This document shows positions 25,640 through 34,848 of a DNA stretch of 62,303 bases, in pieces. The stretch lies in the NCBI RefSeq assembly GCF_900110965.1, contig NZ_FOFO01000023.1, positions 1 to 62,303 on the forward strand, written 5' to 3'. The notes beneath the pieces were generated by a model that was given only the letters and a program-made list of their open reading frames with translations, ran no database searches and was not told the DNA's origin. This DNA is from Ectothiorhodospira magna. Lineage in GTDB: Bacteria > Pseudomonadota > Gammaproteobacteria > Ectothiorhodospirales > Ectothiorhodospiraceae. A program made the translations under genes and the position numbers. The stretch's first letter is position 1; every line of letters starts with the position of its first letter.

Positions 25640-25718
25640 CTGTCCCCCCATCGGGGACAGGGCCGGCTCTGGATCTAACCCATGGCCGCCTGGAACCCTT
25701 CCCGGCGGCTTTTTTTTT
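25640..25718 (+). terminator. hem operon terminator
   Basis: Two hairpins follow hemY. CTGTCCCC/GGGGACAG (25640-25660) has no T run. GCCGCC/GGCGGC (25685-25709), with a 13-nt loop, is followed at once by nine T, a standard rho-independent terminator. The T run abuts the next repeat element. Confidence 0.85.
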
Positions 25719-25720
25719 AG

Positions 25721-25770
25721 AGGAGGACGCGATCCCTCCCCGCCCTGAAAGACGGGGTTTGTCGCGCAAC
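25721..25770 (+). repeat. family B hairpin element upstream of the SDR gene
   Basis: AGGAGG (25721-25726), one A, CGCGA (25728-25732), a CCCCG/CGGGG hairpin (25738-25757), TCGCG (25762-25766), CAAC, then ATGATG at 25771. The CGCGA and TCGCG arms pair, so the whole element is one long hairpin. When folded the AGGAGG is five unpaired nt from the start codon, against 44 nt in the linear sequence. The first hairpin found in the algR and gyrB copies is missing. Confidence 0.75.
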
Positions 25771-26652
25771 ATGATGAAACCAGTACTGATTGTAGGCTGC
25801 GGGTATGTGGGGGAGCGGGTGGCCCGGCGACTGATCGACGCCGGTCATCGGGTCACTGCGGTGGTAAGACATCCAGAGCGGGCGGAATATTTACAGGCTC
25901 AGGGCATCGACACTCAACTTGCCGATCTGGATACCGATGCAAATTTTGAAGCCCTGCCCCTGACGGGGGCATTGGTACTGCACAGCGTACCGCCTCCCAA
26001 TGAGGGAACCCAGGACCCTCGCACTGCCAATTTCGTGGAATGGTGCCGCCGGCTGCCACCGGATAATATCGTCTACATCAGCACCACCGGTGTCTACGGG
26101 GATCAGCAAGGTGGACAGGTGGATGAACTCACCGAACCCAACCCACAAACCGATCGAGGCCGCCGGCGTCTGGATGCTGAACAACGACTGACAGCATTAA
26201 TGCAGGAAACCGGCATTCCGGTCGTCATCCTGCGTGCCCCTGGCATCTATGGTCCGGGGCGCTTACCCCTTGATCGCATTCTCAAAGGCGAGCCGGTGAT
26301 CTGCCCCGAGGAAGCCAGTCCAGGTAACCGGATTCATGCCGATGATCTGGCCAGCCTGTGCGTGGCGGCACTGGATCATGGCGCAGGAGGCAAGGTGTAT
26401 AACGTGGGTGATGGTGACCATCGATCCATGACGGAATTTGTCCAGGCCACCGCCGATGCCGCAGGTCTGGAACGGCCACACTGCGTGACATTTGCCCAAG
26501 CAGAGCAAGTGATCCCGCCGGGCATGATGTCTTATCTGCGGGAATCCCGGGTGGTCCTATGTGGTCGCGCAACGGTAGAATTGGGTGTGGATCTGCGCTA
26601 TCCGCGGATGGAAGCCGGCATCAAGGCTTCGCTGGAAGAAACACGGCGCTGA
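25771..26652 (+). CDS. SDR-family NAD(P)-dependent epimerase/dehydratase, YeeZ-like
   Basis: 293 residues. Extended SDR: nucleotide-binding GCGYVGERVARRL at residues 9-21; STTGVYGD with the catalytic Thr/Tyr region; LRAPGIYGPGR near 155; GNRIHADDLA. The active-site YxxxK is not clear, as in the YeeZ/YlbE group. Substrate unknown. The start is fixed by the repeat end; the second ATG at 25774 is equally possible. No partner gene is evident; it stands between the hem terminator and a convergent gene. Confidence 0.75.
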   Translation: MMKPVLIVGCGYVGERVARRLIDAGHRVTAVVRHPERAEYLQAQGIDTQLADLDTDANFEALPLTGALVLHSVPPPNEGTQDPRTANFVEWCRRLPPDNIVYISTTGVYGDQQGGQVDELTEPNPQTDRGRRRLDAEQRLTALMQETGIPVVILRAPGIYGPGRLPLDRILKGEPVICPEEASPGNRIHADDLASLCVAALDHGAGGKVYNVGDGDHRSMTEFVQATADAAGLERPHCVTFAQAEQVIPPGMMSYLRESRVVLCGRATVELGVDLRYPRMEAGIKASLEETRR

Positions 26653-26719
26653 TCAATCAATGACGGACGACGCCATCAAGGCGCCGTCCATTTCTCGAAG
26701 ATGATAAAACGGGAAACGA

Positions 26720-27121
26720 TTACATCCGTTCCGCGGCCATCTCCTGAACCTGTTGCAACATGGCCGGGTCACTCTGCAGGGTCATGGCCACCTGGTTGTA
26801 CTCTTCCACACTCATGCCCTCATCCCGCACGGCATTGATCATTTCCTCCTGGGCTTCCTGCTGCAGCGCCTGGGCCTGGGCCTCGTCATTCACGTCTTGA
26901 AGCTGATGGGCAAAATCATCACGGATGTGCTGCACCGCAACGAAAGCGTCCACAAAACGATCCAGGGTATGCGGGTCCACTGTGACCCCCTGCTGCTCCA
27001 TGCCCGGCGGCTGGGCGCCAAAATTGCCCTCCTGTTGCTGAGCCACGGCGTGGGAACCAGCACCCAGCAACAGAGCGGCGGTCAGGGCAATGGGCAAACG
27101 GCGAAGGAAAGGGTGCGTCAT
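26720..27121 (-). CDS. DUF4168 periplasmic protein
   Basis: 133 residues. Signal peptide MTHPFLRRLPIALTAALLLG with cleavage after AVA, then a Gln-rich stretch and the DUF4168-type helical domain (LDRFVDAFVAVQHIRDDF, EMINAVRDEGMSVEEYNQVAMTLQSDP). Start at 27121 has AGGAG eight nt upstream and gives a clean signal peptide; longer starts do not. Function of the family is unknown. Confidence 0.8.
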   Translation of the reverse strand: MTHPFLRRLPIALTAALLLGAGSHAVAQQQEGNFGAQPPGMEQQGVTVDPHTLDRFVDAFVAVQHIRDDFAHQLQDVNDEAQAQALQQEAQEEMINAVRDEGMSVEEYNQVAMTLQSDPAMLQQVQEMAAERM

Positions 27122-27319
27122 GAGACGTCTCCTGTGGTTCATGAATGTCGACATGGATAGTGCAGACATCATGCCAAACACAAAAAACCCTTCCAAAAAA
27201 ATATAACTTATTGATTAATAATATTTAATTAAACCGTTGCCCGCCAGGCTCATGGTCATTCGGTTTGGCTCAAAATGACACATGAGTCATCCTTACATGT
27301 GCGCCAGGGATACACCTTT

Positions 27320-28732
27320 TCAGACTTCCCGATGATCAAAACCATCACCAGCCTGTGCTGATGATCCCTCCAGACGCCGGTACAGGGTCCGGCGTCCGAT
27401 GCCCAGCAGACGGGCGGCCTGACGCTTATTGCCTTGCAACCGCTGCAACACCCACTGGATATAACGGGATTCCACCTCGGCCAGGGTCGGTATGGGATCA
27501 TCGTCAGACCAAAGGGCCGTGAATGCTGTGGCAGGGGCGGGTTCAATGCGGGGAGGGTCCAGCCGTTCGGGTAAATCGTGAACCTCGATGGTGTCACCAC
27601 CACAAAAAGTCACTGCCCGCTCCATCAGATTAGCCAGTTCCCGCACATTACCCGGAAAATCATGCTGGCGCAGACGGGCCATGGCCTCAGGAGAGATGCC
27701 CCGGATATCACGGTCCATGGCGGTGCTAAAACGGGCCAGCAAACGGGCAGCCAGACGGTCAATATCTTCCCCCCGTTCCCGCAGGGGGGGCACCCGCAAA
27801 CAAAAGGTCTCCAGCCGATAGAACAAATCCTCGCGGAATTGCTGATGTTGAATCATGGGTCCAAGATCCCGATGGGTGGCCGCCACAACCCGGACATCTG
27901 CATCCACTTCCCGATTGCCCCCCACCGGACGAACCCGACTATCCTGCAGGACGCGCAGGAGCTTGGCCTGCATGGCCAGGGGCATTTCACCGATTTCATC
28001 CAGTAGCAGGGTGCCCCCGTGGGCCTCCACAAACAGGCCGCGCCGGGCCTGGCGGGCGCCACTGAACGCCCCGGCTGCATGACCAAACAGCTCACTTTCC
28101 ATTAATTCACCGGGAATGCCCGCACAATTGATGGCCACAAAAGGGCCATCTGCCCGGTCGCTTTCCCGATGAATGGCCCGGGCCACCAATTCCTTGCCCG
28201 TTCCGGATTCCCCGGTCACCAGGACCGGCCCGCTGGCCCGGGCCAGCCGCCGTACCTGGTCATATAGCGCCTGCATGGGCGGACTGTTGCCGATCATGCC
28301 GTGAAAATCATCCGCTTGCAGTAGGGCCTGATAACGGAGAACCTCGGCCTGCAGGCGCCGGTTATCCAGAACCCGCCGCACCCGAATCACCAGATGATCC
28401 AGATCCACCGGCTTGGTGAGAAAATCATCCGCCCCCAGTTTGAGGGCTTCCACGGCCTGGGGAATCGTGCCAAAAGCCGTCAGCATGATGAAGGCTGGCG
28501 GCAGGGGCAAACGCCGGCAATGGGCCAGCAGGGCCAATCCATCAGCACCGGGCAGACGCAGGTCGCTCAGTACCAGCGCCACCGGGATCGAGGCCAGTAT
28601 CTCCTGTGCCGCGGCAGCGTCTGCTGCCCCCTGCACCTGCAAACCGGCATCCTCCAGTTCATCCATCACCAGTTCCCGATGGCCCGGATCATCTTCCACC
28701 ACCAGCACCGGGTCTACCGAAGACCGGGACAT
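27320..28732 (-). CDS. sigma-54-dependent response regulator, NtrC/ZraR-type
   Basis: 470 residues. Receiver domain has Asp57 in LSDLRLPG and Lys in LTKPVD. The AAA+ domain has Walker A GESGTGK (174-180), GGTLLLDEIGE, and R-finger region LPPL-type VPPLRERGEDI. The C-terminal Fis-type helix-turn-helix is NKRQAARLLGIGRRTLYRRL. The sigma-54 contact loop at 221-226 reads GAFSGA rather than GAFTGA. It acts on enhancers to open sigma-54 promoters when phosphorylated by the kinase encoded upstream. Start ATG 28732 lies four nt after ATGA at the repeat end, and GGAGAGG from the repeat is its Shine-Dalgarno. Confidence 0.92.
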   Translation of the reverse strand: MSRSSVDPVLVVEDDPGHRELVMDELEDAGLQVQGAADAAAAQEILASIPVALVLSDLRLPGADGLALLAHCRRLPLPPAFIMLTAFGTIPQAVEALKLGADDFLTKPVDLDHLVIRVRRVLDNRRLQAEVLRYQALLQADDFHGMIGNSPPMQALYDQVRRLARASGPVLVTGESGTGKELVARAIHRESDRADGPFVAINCAGIPGELMESELFGHAAGAFSGARQARRGLFVEAHGGTLLLDEIGEMPLAMQAKLLRVLQDSRVRPVGGNREVDADVRVVAATHRDLGPMIQHQQFREDLFYRLETFCLRVPPLRERGEDIDRLAARLLARFSTAMDRDIRGISPEAMARLRQHDFPGNVRELANLMERAVTFCGGDTIEVHDLPERLDPPRIEPAPATAFTALWSDDDPIPTLAEVESRYIQWVLQRLQGNKRQAARLLGIGRRTLYRRLEGSSAQAGDGFDHREV

Positions 28733-28736
28733 GTCA

Positions 28737-29135
28737 TAACCTCTCCGCAAGGAAACCCGCGATTTCAATCGCGGGAGGAATTGCGGCTGCGGGACTGCAG
28801 TCGCCGAAAAAGGGTGTGGGCCTTCCACCCACAGGGCCGCAAGGCTCTGCCCAGTAAAGGGCTGCCCCGTAAAGGGCACCAGTAACGCAGGGCTTTCGCC
28901 CTGTCTCCCCTCGCCAATGTCTGCAACCGGCTCCCGCTTGCGCGGCGACTGGAACCTTCGGCGCTTTACCTTTCGCCAGCATGATCCCAGCCTTCCAGAG
29001 CGGCAGACTGAGGAAGCATCTGCCGGTGGGTCTTGACGACCTGTTGCAAACGTAGCCCCTTTCGAGCGTCCTGCTCAGGCGGGCTCAGGCTGGTCAACCC
29101 GGCTTGCTCTCACAAGCCCCCGACTTCAGTCGGGG
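28737..29135 (-). mobile_element. family A element, full copy (IscB-less HEARO-like), between kinase and regulator
   Basis: About 400 nt, roughly 95% identical by eye to the copy at 36894-37302. The left end (29135) opens with stem GGTCAAC. The right end is the hairpin CCCGCGATTGAAATCGCGGG plus the tail TTTCCTTGCGGAGAGGTT, touching ATGA at 28736. The centre has no transposase or nuclease gene; a frame from 28982 (MLAKGKAPKVPVAA) is open but unrecognised. Placement before ATGA and a structured 5' half fit HEARO elements of the IS200/IS605-IscB group. The identity is inferred from these features, not from a match. Confidence 0.7.
28981..29135 (-). ncRNA. HEARO/omega-RNA-like structured RNA
   Basis: Read on the minus strand. 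GGTCAAC (29135-29129) pairs with GTTGACC (29098-29092), closing two hairpins, CCCCCGACT/AGTCGGGGG and GGCTTG/CAAGCC. This is a three-way junction. Then come GAGC/GCTC, GGTC/GACC and CGGCAGA/TCTGCCG stems, and CCAGCC near 29093 can pair with GGCTGG near 28987. Four or more stems in 155 nt, repeated in the second copy, argue for a functional RNA. In IscB systems the guide is the host sequence just 5' of this RNA. Expression was not testable. Confidence 0.6.
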
Positions 29136-30639
29136 GTAGTTGACCAGATTCTCCGCGAGCAACACCATCCTGCACATCAGGGCTGGTATCCAATGGAGGC
29201 CCCATTGGCAAACGGATCACCACTCTGGCTCCCCCCAGAGGACTGTCCATCACGACAATGTCCCCCTGATGTTCCGTCACCGCACTATGGGCAACAGAAA
29301 GACCAAGCCCCGTTCCGCTGCCCACAGGCTTGGTGGTGAAAAAGGGTTCAAAAAGATGGCGATGATGGGCCGGATCGATGCCGGGTCCATCATCATCCAC
29401 CCGCAGTTCCAGGTGATCGCCGACAATATCCCAACTCACCTGCACTCGCCTTCCCTCATGGAGGGCATTTCTGAGCAAGTTGGTCAGCGCCTGTTCCAGT
29501 CGGGGGCGATCCATGGGCAGGACTGGACCGTCATCCTGTGTCAGCACTGTCAGGGCCACCTGTGCCTGCTGGATTTCATCGGCCACCTGAAACAAGGCCG
29601 CCTTGACCAGACGCCCCACCGGTTCGGGACGGGTACGACTGGGATTACAACGGCCAAAATCCAGCAATTGACGCACAATCCGGTCCATGCGCTGCACTTC
29701 CCGGCGAATATTGATCAGTGCTTTGCCGCTTTTGCCATTGGCCGGAACATGGCGCAGGGCACGCTGGGCCTGTCCATTGATCACCCCCAAGGGTGTACCC
29801 AACTCATGGGCTACACCGGCCGCCAGCCGCCCGATGGCCGCCAATTTTTCTGATTGACGCAGACGGGCCTCCAAATTGGCCTGTCGCCGCCGCTGGATTT
29901 CCAGTTCTACCCCGGAACGATGGATGCCTTCCAGCATCCGGTTCATGGCCTCTGTGAGCAAGCGCAACTCATGGGGACCGGCTGGTTGCGCCCTGATCAG
30001 GCGATCCCCCTGGCCCACCCGCTCCATGACAGCCAGTAAACAGTCCACATGCCGCCCCACGGCCCGCTGATGCCCCCAGAATACCACCGCCAGCAGCAAC
30101 AGACTCAGGGCGCCCAGGGCAAGCAATGCCCTGGAACGCACCTGGGCCAGATCGTCCCTGAAATCACTGCCATGACGGGTCACTTGCAGCAAACCGTTGA
30201 TGCGACCACCGGCATCGGTCAAAGGCATGAAGAAGGAATACACCTGATCTCCGCCCCGGTCATCATAGGCGCCATGGGTGCCGGTCACCGTAGCCAGCCG
30301 TGCATCCCGTCGCCGTTCCATGGAAGGGCTGCGGGGGCCACTGGCGGCAATCAACTCGCCGGATTCATCGTAGACATAGGCACCATACACCTGATCAATG
30401 CGAAAAGCCGAATCCAGAGCCTGCTGAATCCGGCTGCGGCGATCATGGGTGAGGGCATCGCTCAAGGGAAGCTGAATGGCCCGGGCCACCAGTTCGATAT
30501 CCTGTTGCATCCGCAACTCCACCTGGGATTCCAGGCTGCGCAGGCCAGACCAACCTGCCAACATGATCACCAGCAACAGGGGAAACAGCACAAAGCCCAA
30601 CACCGCAGTGCGCAAACTGTAGGGGGGGGTGGGAAACAT
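29110..30639 (-). CDS. membrane sensor histidine kinase
   Basis: 509 residues. Membrane helix 10-30; periplasmic sensor with AYVYDESGELIAASGPRS, perhaps a single Cache-like fold; second helix 170-188; HAMP; dimerisation domain with His278 in AAGVAHELGTPLG; ATPase with LTNLLRNALHEG, VDDDGPGID and GSGTGLGLSVAHSAV. Pairs with the sigma-54 regulator just downstream. The last nine or so codons (QLPPTEVGGL) and the stop lie inside the family A element, so the natural C-terminus has been changed. The catalytic core ends well before this and should be unaffected. Confidence 0.92.
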   Translation of the reverse strand: MFPTPPYSLRTAVLGFVLFPLLLVIMLAGWSGLRSLESQVELRMQQDIELVARAIQLPLSDALTHDRRSRIQQALDSAFRIDQVYGAYVYDESGELIAASGPRSPSMERRRDARLATVTGTHGAYDDRGGDQVYSFFMPLTDAGGRINGLLQVTRHGSDFRDDLAQVRSRALLALGALSLLLLAVVFWGHQRAVGRHVDCLLAVMERVGQGDRLIRAQPAGPHELRLLTEAMNRMLEGIHRSGVELEIQRRRQANLEARLRQSEKLAAIGRLAAGVAHELGTPLGVINGQAQRALRHVPANGKSGKALINIRREVQRMDRIVRQLLDFGRCNPSRTRPEPVGRLVKAALFQVADEIQQAQVALTVLTQDDGPVLPMDRPRLEQALTNLLRNALHEGRRVQVSWDIVGDHLELRVDDDGPGIDPAHHRHLFEPFFTTKPVGSGTGLGLSVAHSAVTEHQGDIVVMDSPLGGARVVIRLPMGPPLDTSPDVQDGVARGESGQLPPTEVGGL

Positions 30640-30696
30640 TGGAAAATGCTCTATGCAGCAGCACTTGGAGTCTCCAATCTAACACACCCGGCTGAG

Positions 30697-32367
30697 TCAA
30701 TCCTTGCGGGGCGGATGGCCCATGTCGCTACGGTAACCGATGCGAAATCCTCCCCAGTGCCGGCCCTTGACATAAATGGGCACCGACAGATCGTGCATCA
30801 CCTCTCCAGTGTCTCGCTTATAGGTTTGCAACAGATAGGGTTTTTGGTGACTGCCACAGCGAGAACCGGTTCGGTCCTTGAAGATGCGCTTGGTGCGGTT
30901 ATGGATCAGATCATGTTGATAATCCCCGGTCAGGGGCTGACTGTAGCGGCGGTTATGGGTGGGGAAGTAACCCCGATCATCCACCGCACCGGCATAGGAA
31001 ACCTGCTCGTGACGTTCTAAAATCGGTTCCTGGATGGCAGGCAGCACCTTGTCGGTGAATTCATCAAAGCGGGTTTTGTACTTCACCGGATCGGTACCGG
31101 GGACGGGTTTGTAATTGCGATCAAACAGGTCATCCAGACGGATGCGCCCCTTGTCACAGGCCTCGGCAAAAACACGCCCTATGGCCGTGGCGGCCTGCTC
31201 TGCTTCCCGGCGCATCTGATCATGGACACCCCCTAACCCCAAATCTCCGAGCATTTCGTAGATCATTTCCGCCCGTTCTGAAAGCCGATCCGCCTCGGTA
31301 GAGAGACGGATCACGTCTTCCTCTGTTTCGGTGAGGTGCACGCTGACAGTCTGAATGGATGCAGTCACCTGGTCCAGGTGATCATGGTTTTCCTGGCTGC
31401 CGGTGACAACGGTCTGGATACACTGATCCGCCAGGGCAGAATGCTCCAAAATGGCCGAGAGCTTTTCGTCCACCGTTGCAGTACGTCGGGCACTGTCTTC
31501 CACGGTGGTCACCAATTGTTGAATGGTGGCCACCGCGTGGCCCGTTTCCGTATGAATTTCGTGGACCATCTGGGCAATTTCACTGGTGGCCGATGATGTC
31601 CGGGTGGCCAGACTGCGCACTTCATCGGCCACCACCGCAAAACCTCGTCCCTGCTCACCCGCCCGGGCTGCTTCGATAGCCGCATTGAGCGCCAGCAGAT
31701 TGGTCTGTTCGGCAATGCCGCTGATCACTTCGGTAATCCGCTGAATTTCGCCGGCCCGATTCTCCAGATTATTCATCAGTGACGATGCTTCCTGCATCTG
31801 TTGCTTCATGGCTTCCATGTGATTGAGGGTATCGAGCACACAATGATGGCCTTCCTCACTGGCTTGATTGGTGCGTCGAGAGCTTGCCACTGCTTCACCG
31901 GAGCGCTCAGCGGCACTCTGGACCGTGGCGGAAATCCGGGTCGAGGAATCGGCAATCCCCTGCATGCTGGTGACCTGGGCATGGACCCGCTGCTTGAGGG
32001 TATTGCAGGAGAAAGAGACCTCGGCAGCCGATACAGCAATCAGGGCACCGGTTTCTGCCAGTTTATCGCTGAGCCCACGATAACGCAGCAGTTGTCTGGC
32101 CACGGCTTCGATACGCGGGTCTGTACCCTCAGCCAGAGGAATACCCTGCAATTGCCCGTAGAGGGTCTGCAGATCCCGCTCCTTGGGCATGAACCAGACC
32201 TGCCACAGTACCAACAGGGTGATCACCACAGCAACGACAGCACCGGTCACGGTAGCCACCGGACCTGGTCCCAGCAGCCAATAGGCCAGCAAGGCAGATA
32301 ACACCGCAGCCCCACAACAGGCCAACCCCCATGAAAGGCGAATCAAGATCGATCGCTCCATCTTCAA
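30697..32367 (-). CDS. methyl-accepting chemotaxis protein with C-terminal sensor domain
   Basis: 556 residues. Two close membrane helices (9-31, 36-58) leave almost no periplasmic loop. The signalling region runs to about residue 350 with the hairpin tip [24 protein letters not shown] near 230-250. The C-terminal 165 residues ([69 protein letters not shown]) form a conserved Cache/PAS-like module found behind many cytosolic-sensing receptors. It therefore senses an internal cue. No che genes are nearby. A 180-nt AT-rich upstream gap probably has its promoter. Confidence 0.9.
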   Translation of the reverse strand: MKMERSILIRLSWGLACCGAAVLSALLAYWLLGPGPVATVTGAVVAVVITLLVLWQVWFMPKERDLQTLYGQLQGIPLAEGTDPRIEAVARQLLRYRGLSDKLAETGALIAVSAAEVSFSCNTLKQRVHAQVTSMQGIADSSTRISATVQSAAERSGEAVASSRRTNQASEEGHHCVLDTLNHMEAMKQQMQEASSLMNNLENRAGEIQRITEVISGIAEQTNLLALNAAIEAARAGEQGRGFAVVADEVRSLATRTSSATSEIAQMVHEIHTETGHAVATIQQLVTTVEDSARRTATVDEKLSAILEHSALADQCIQTVVTGSQENHDHLDQVTASIQTVSVHLTETEEDVIRLSTEADRLSERAEMIYEMLGDLGLGGVHDQMRREAEQAATAIGRVFAEACDKGRIRLDDLFDRNYKPVPGTDPVKYKTRFDEFTDKVLPAIQEPILERHEQVSYAGAVDDRGYFPTHNRRYSQPLTGDYQHDLIHNRTKRIFKDRTGSRCGSHQKPYLLQTYKRDTGEVMHDLSVPIYVKGRHWGGFRIGYRSDMGHPPRKD

Positions 32368-32547
32368 ACAATCCCCCAGGCAGCATGATCAACGAAATCA
32401 TGGGCAACGGGGTGATCCCCATGGGCTAAAACATCATGGGTCAGTACCCCATCCCGTGTTGATCAGGGTTATGCTAAAAAATAATATTTAATTGCCATTA
32501 TAGCGGCATCAGGGGGATAAGCTTGAGTCGGCGGATCTCTCGATGCT

Positions 32548-34023
32548 CTATAGGCCATCCTCCAGTCCCAGATCCTTCCAGATCTCATCCACCCGTTTTT
32601 TCACCGCCTCGCTCATGACAATGGGGGTTCCCCATTCCCGAGTGGTTTCACCAGGCCATTTGTTGGTGGCGTCAAAACCCATCTTGGACCCCAGCCCCGA
32701 TACCGGGGAGGCAAAATCCAGATAATCAATAGGGGTATTGTCGATGGTGACCGTATCCCGGCCCGGGTCCATGCGGGTGGTCATGGCCCAGATCACATCC
32801 TTCCAGTCACGGGCATTGATGTCATCGTCCACCACGATGACAAACTTGGTGTACATGAACTGGCGCAGGAAGGACCACACCCCCAGCATCACCCGCTTGG
32901 CATGCCCGGCATACTGCTTGCGGATACTGACCACCGCCAGACGATAGGAACAGCCCTCCGGCGGCAGATAAAAGTCGGTAATTTCGGGGAACTGCTTCTG
33001 CAGGATGGGCACGAACACCTCGTTCAGGGCCACCCCAAGAATGGCCGGCTCATCCGGTGGCCGTCCGGTATAGGTGCTGTGATAGATGGGGTTCTTGCGG
33101 TGGGTGATGCGTTCCACGGTGAACACCGGGAAGTTGTCCACTTCGTTGTAATACCCGGTGTGATCTCCGAACGGCCCTTCCGGCGCCATGTCATCGGGGT
33201 GAATCACCCCTTCCAGGATGATCTCGGCGGTGGCCGGCACCAGCAACTCGTTACCGATGCAGCGGGTCAGTTCGGTGCGATCCCCCCGCAGCAGTCCGGC
33301 AAAGGCATGTTCCGACAGGGTATCGGGCACCGGAGTCACCGCGCCCAGGATGGTGGCCGGATCGCAGCCCAGCACCACGGAGACGGGGAAGGGCTCGCCG
33401 GGATGGTCGATCTGCCAGTCCCGAAAATCCAGGGCACCGCCCCGGTGGGAGAGCCAGCGCATGATCACCCGGTTGCGTCCGATCACCTGCTGGCGGTAGA
33501 TGCCCATGTTCTGCCGTTCCCGCCGCGGTCCCTTGGTCACCACCAACCCCCAGGTGATCAGGGGCCCGGCGTCGCCGGGCCAGCAGGTCTGCACCGGCAG
33601 GTTGCCCAGGTCCACGTCGTCGCCGTCCAGCACCACCGCCTGACATTCGCCGCCCCGCACCTTCTTGGGCGCCATGTCCAGCACCTTCTTGAAGATGGGG
33701 AGCGTCTTCCAGGCTTCCTTGAGGCCCTTGGGCGGGTCCGGCTCCTTGAGGAAGGCCAGCAGCTTGCCCACTTCCCGCAGGGCCTCCACTGAGTCCTCCC
33801 CCATGCCCATGGCCACCCGCCTGGGGGTGCCAAAGAGATTGCCCAACACCGGCATGTCATACCCGGTGGGACGCTCGAACAGCAGGGCAGGGCCGCCGGC
33901 CCGCAGGGTACGGTCGCAGATCTCGGTCATTTCCAGATTCGGATCCACGGGAATCTGGATACGCTTGAGTTCTCCCTGGGCCTCCAGGCCGGAGACGAAG
34001 TCACGCAGGTCGCGGTATTTCAT
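32548..34023 (-). CDS. ubiD: 3-octaprenyl-4-hydroxybenzoate decarboxylase UbiD
   Basis: 491 residues (E. coli 497). Uses prenylated FMN to decarboxylate the ubiquinone precursor. Hallmarks: [18 protein letters not shown], the [12 protein letters not shown] catalytic segment near residue 280, and [15 protein letters not shown] near 430. UbiX, which makes the cofactor, is not in the window. It lies downstream of xthA and prlC on the same strand, separated by 57 nt from xthA. Confidence 0.96.
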   Translation of the reverse strand: MKYRDLRDFVSGLEAQGELKRIQIPVDPNLEMTEICDRTLRAGGPALLFERPTGYDMPVLGNLFGTPRRVAMGMGEDSVEALREVGKLLAFLKEPDPPKGLKEAWKTLPIFKKVLDMAPKKVRGGECQAVVLDGDDVDLGNLPVQTCWPGDAGPLITWGLVVTKGPRRERQNMGIYRQQVIGRNRVIMRWLSHRGGALDFRDWQIDHPGEPFPVSVVLGCDPATILGAVTPVPDTLSEHAFAGLLRGDRTELTRCIGNELLVPATAEIILEGVIHPDDMAPEGPFGDHTGYYNEVDNFPVFTVERITHRKNPIYHSTYTGRPPDEPAILGVALNEVFVPILQKQFPEITDFYLPPEGCSYRLAVVSIRKQYAGHAKRVMLGVWSFLRQFMYTKFVIVVDDDINARDWKDVIWAMTTRMDPGRDTVTIDNTPIDYLDFASPVSGLGSKMGFDATNKWPGETTREWGTPIVMSEAVKKRVDEIWKDLGLEDGL

Positions 34024-34080
34024 GGGTTTTCCAAAGGTTCACGGATGATGACGGCCGGACATCCGGGCTTGAACACAAAT

Positions 34081-34848
34081 TCAAAGATCAAAACAGGCCA
34101 GCACCGGGGCATGATCCGACGGCCGCTCCCAGCCCCTGGGGCCGGGATCAATACGGGCGCCGGTACAGTGGGCGGCCAGCGCCGGATTGGCGAGGATCAG
34201 ATCAATGCGCAGCCCCAGATTGCGCCGGAATGCCGCCGCCCGATAATGCCACCAGCTGAAGCTGGCGGGGGGCTGGTCAAACCGACGATACACGTCCTCA
34301 AGCCCTGCGGCCAGCAACCGGCGCAGGGCGGCCCGTTCCGGTTCGGAGCACAGGATGCGGTCCCGACAGGCCAGGGGATCGTGCACATCCCGATCATCGG
34401 GGGCAATGTTGAAATCCCCCAGTACCACCACCCGGTCATGACGGGCCAGTTCCGCCGTCACGAACGCCGTCACCCGGTCCAGCCAGTCCAGCTTGCGGGC
34501 ATACTTGTCCGAACCCACTTCCGAGCCGTTCACCACGTACAGGTTGATCACCCGCACCCCGTTCACCGTCGCGGCCAGGATACGTCGCTCCGGATCATCG
34601 ACACCCGGCGGATCGGTCACCGGATCCTCTGCTGGCACGCGGGTCAGCAGGGCGACGCCGTTGTAGGTCTTCTGCCCGGCATACCGGCAGTGATACCCCG
34701 CCGCCCGCAGCGACTCCAGGGGAAAGCCCTCGTCCACCGTCTTGGTTTCCTGCAACGCCAGCACATCCGGCTGTTCCGCGGCCAGCCAGTCCAGCACATG
34801 GGGCAGACGCACCCTCAGGGAGTTGACGTTCCAGGTGGCGATCTTCAT
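34081..34848 (-). CDS. xthA: exodeoxyribonuclease III
   Basis: 255 residues. AP endonuclease of base-excision repair. Motifs in order: ATWNVNSLRVRLPHV, LALQETK, NLYVVNGSEVGSDKY, LGDFNIAPDDRDVHDP, LRIDLILAN and SDHAPVLACFDL; the terminal Asp-His pair is intact. The start codon overlaps the prlC stop (ATGA), so translation is coupled to prlC. Confidence 0.95.
   Translation of the reverse strand: MKIATWNVNSLRVRLPHVLDWLAAEQPDVLALQETKTVDEGFPLESLRAAGYHCRYAGQKTYNGVALLTRVPAEDPVTDPPGVDDPERRILAATVNGVRVINLYVVNGSEVGSDKYARKLDWLDRVTAFVTAELARHDRVVVLGDFNIAPDDRDVHDPLACRDRILCSEPERAALRRLLAAGLEDVYRRFDQPPASFSWWHYRAAAFRRNLGLRIDLILANPALAAHCTGARIDPGPRGWERPSDHAPVLACFDL

Noticed and set aside
28734-28879. 49-codon N-terminal extension of the sigma-54 regulator
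   Set aside because: The extension is the translated family A repeat; the receiver domain begins right after ATG 28732, which has a good Shine-Dalgarno.
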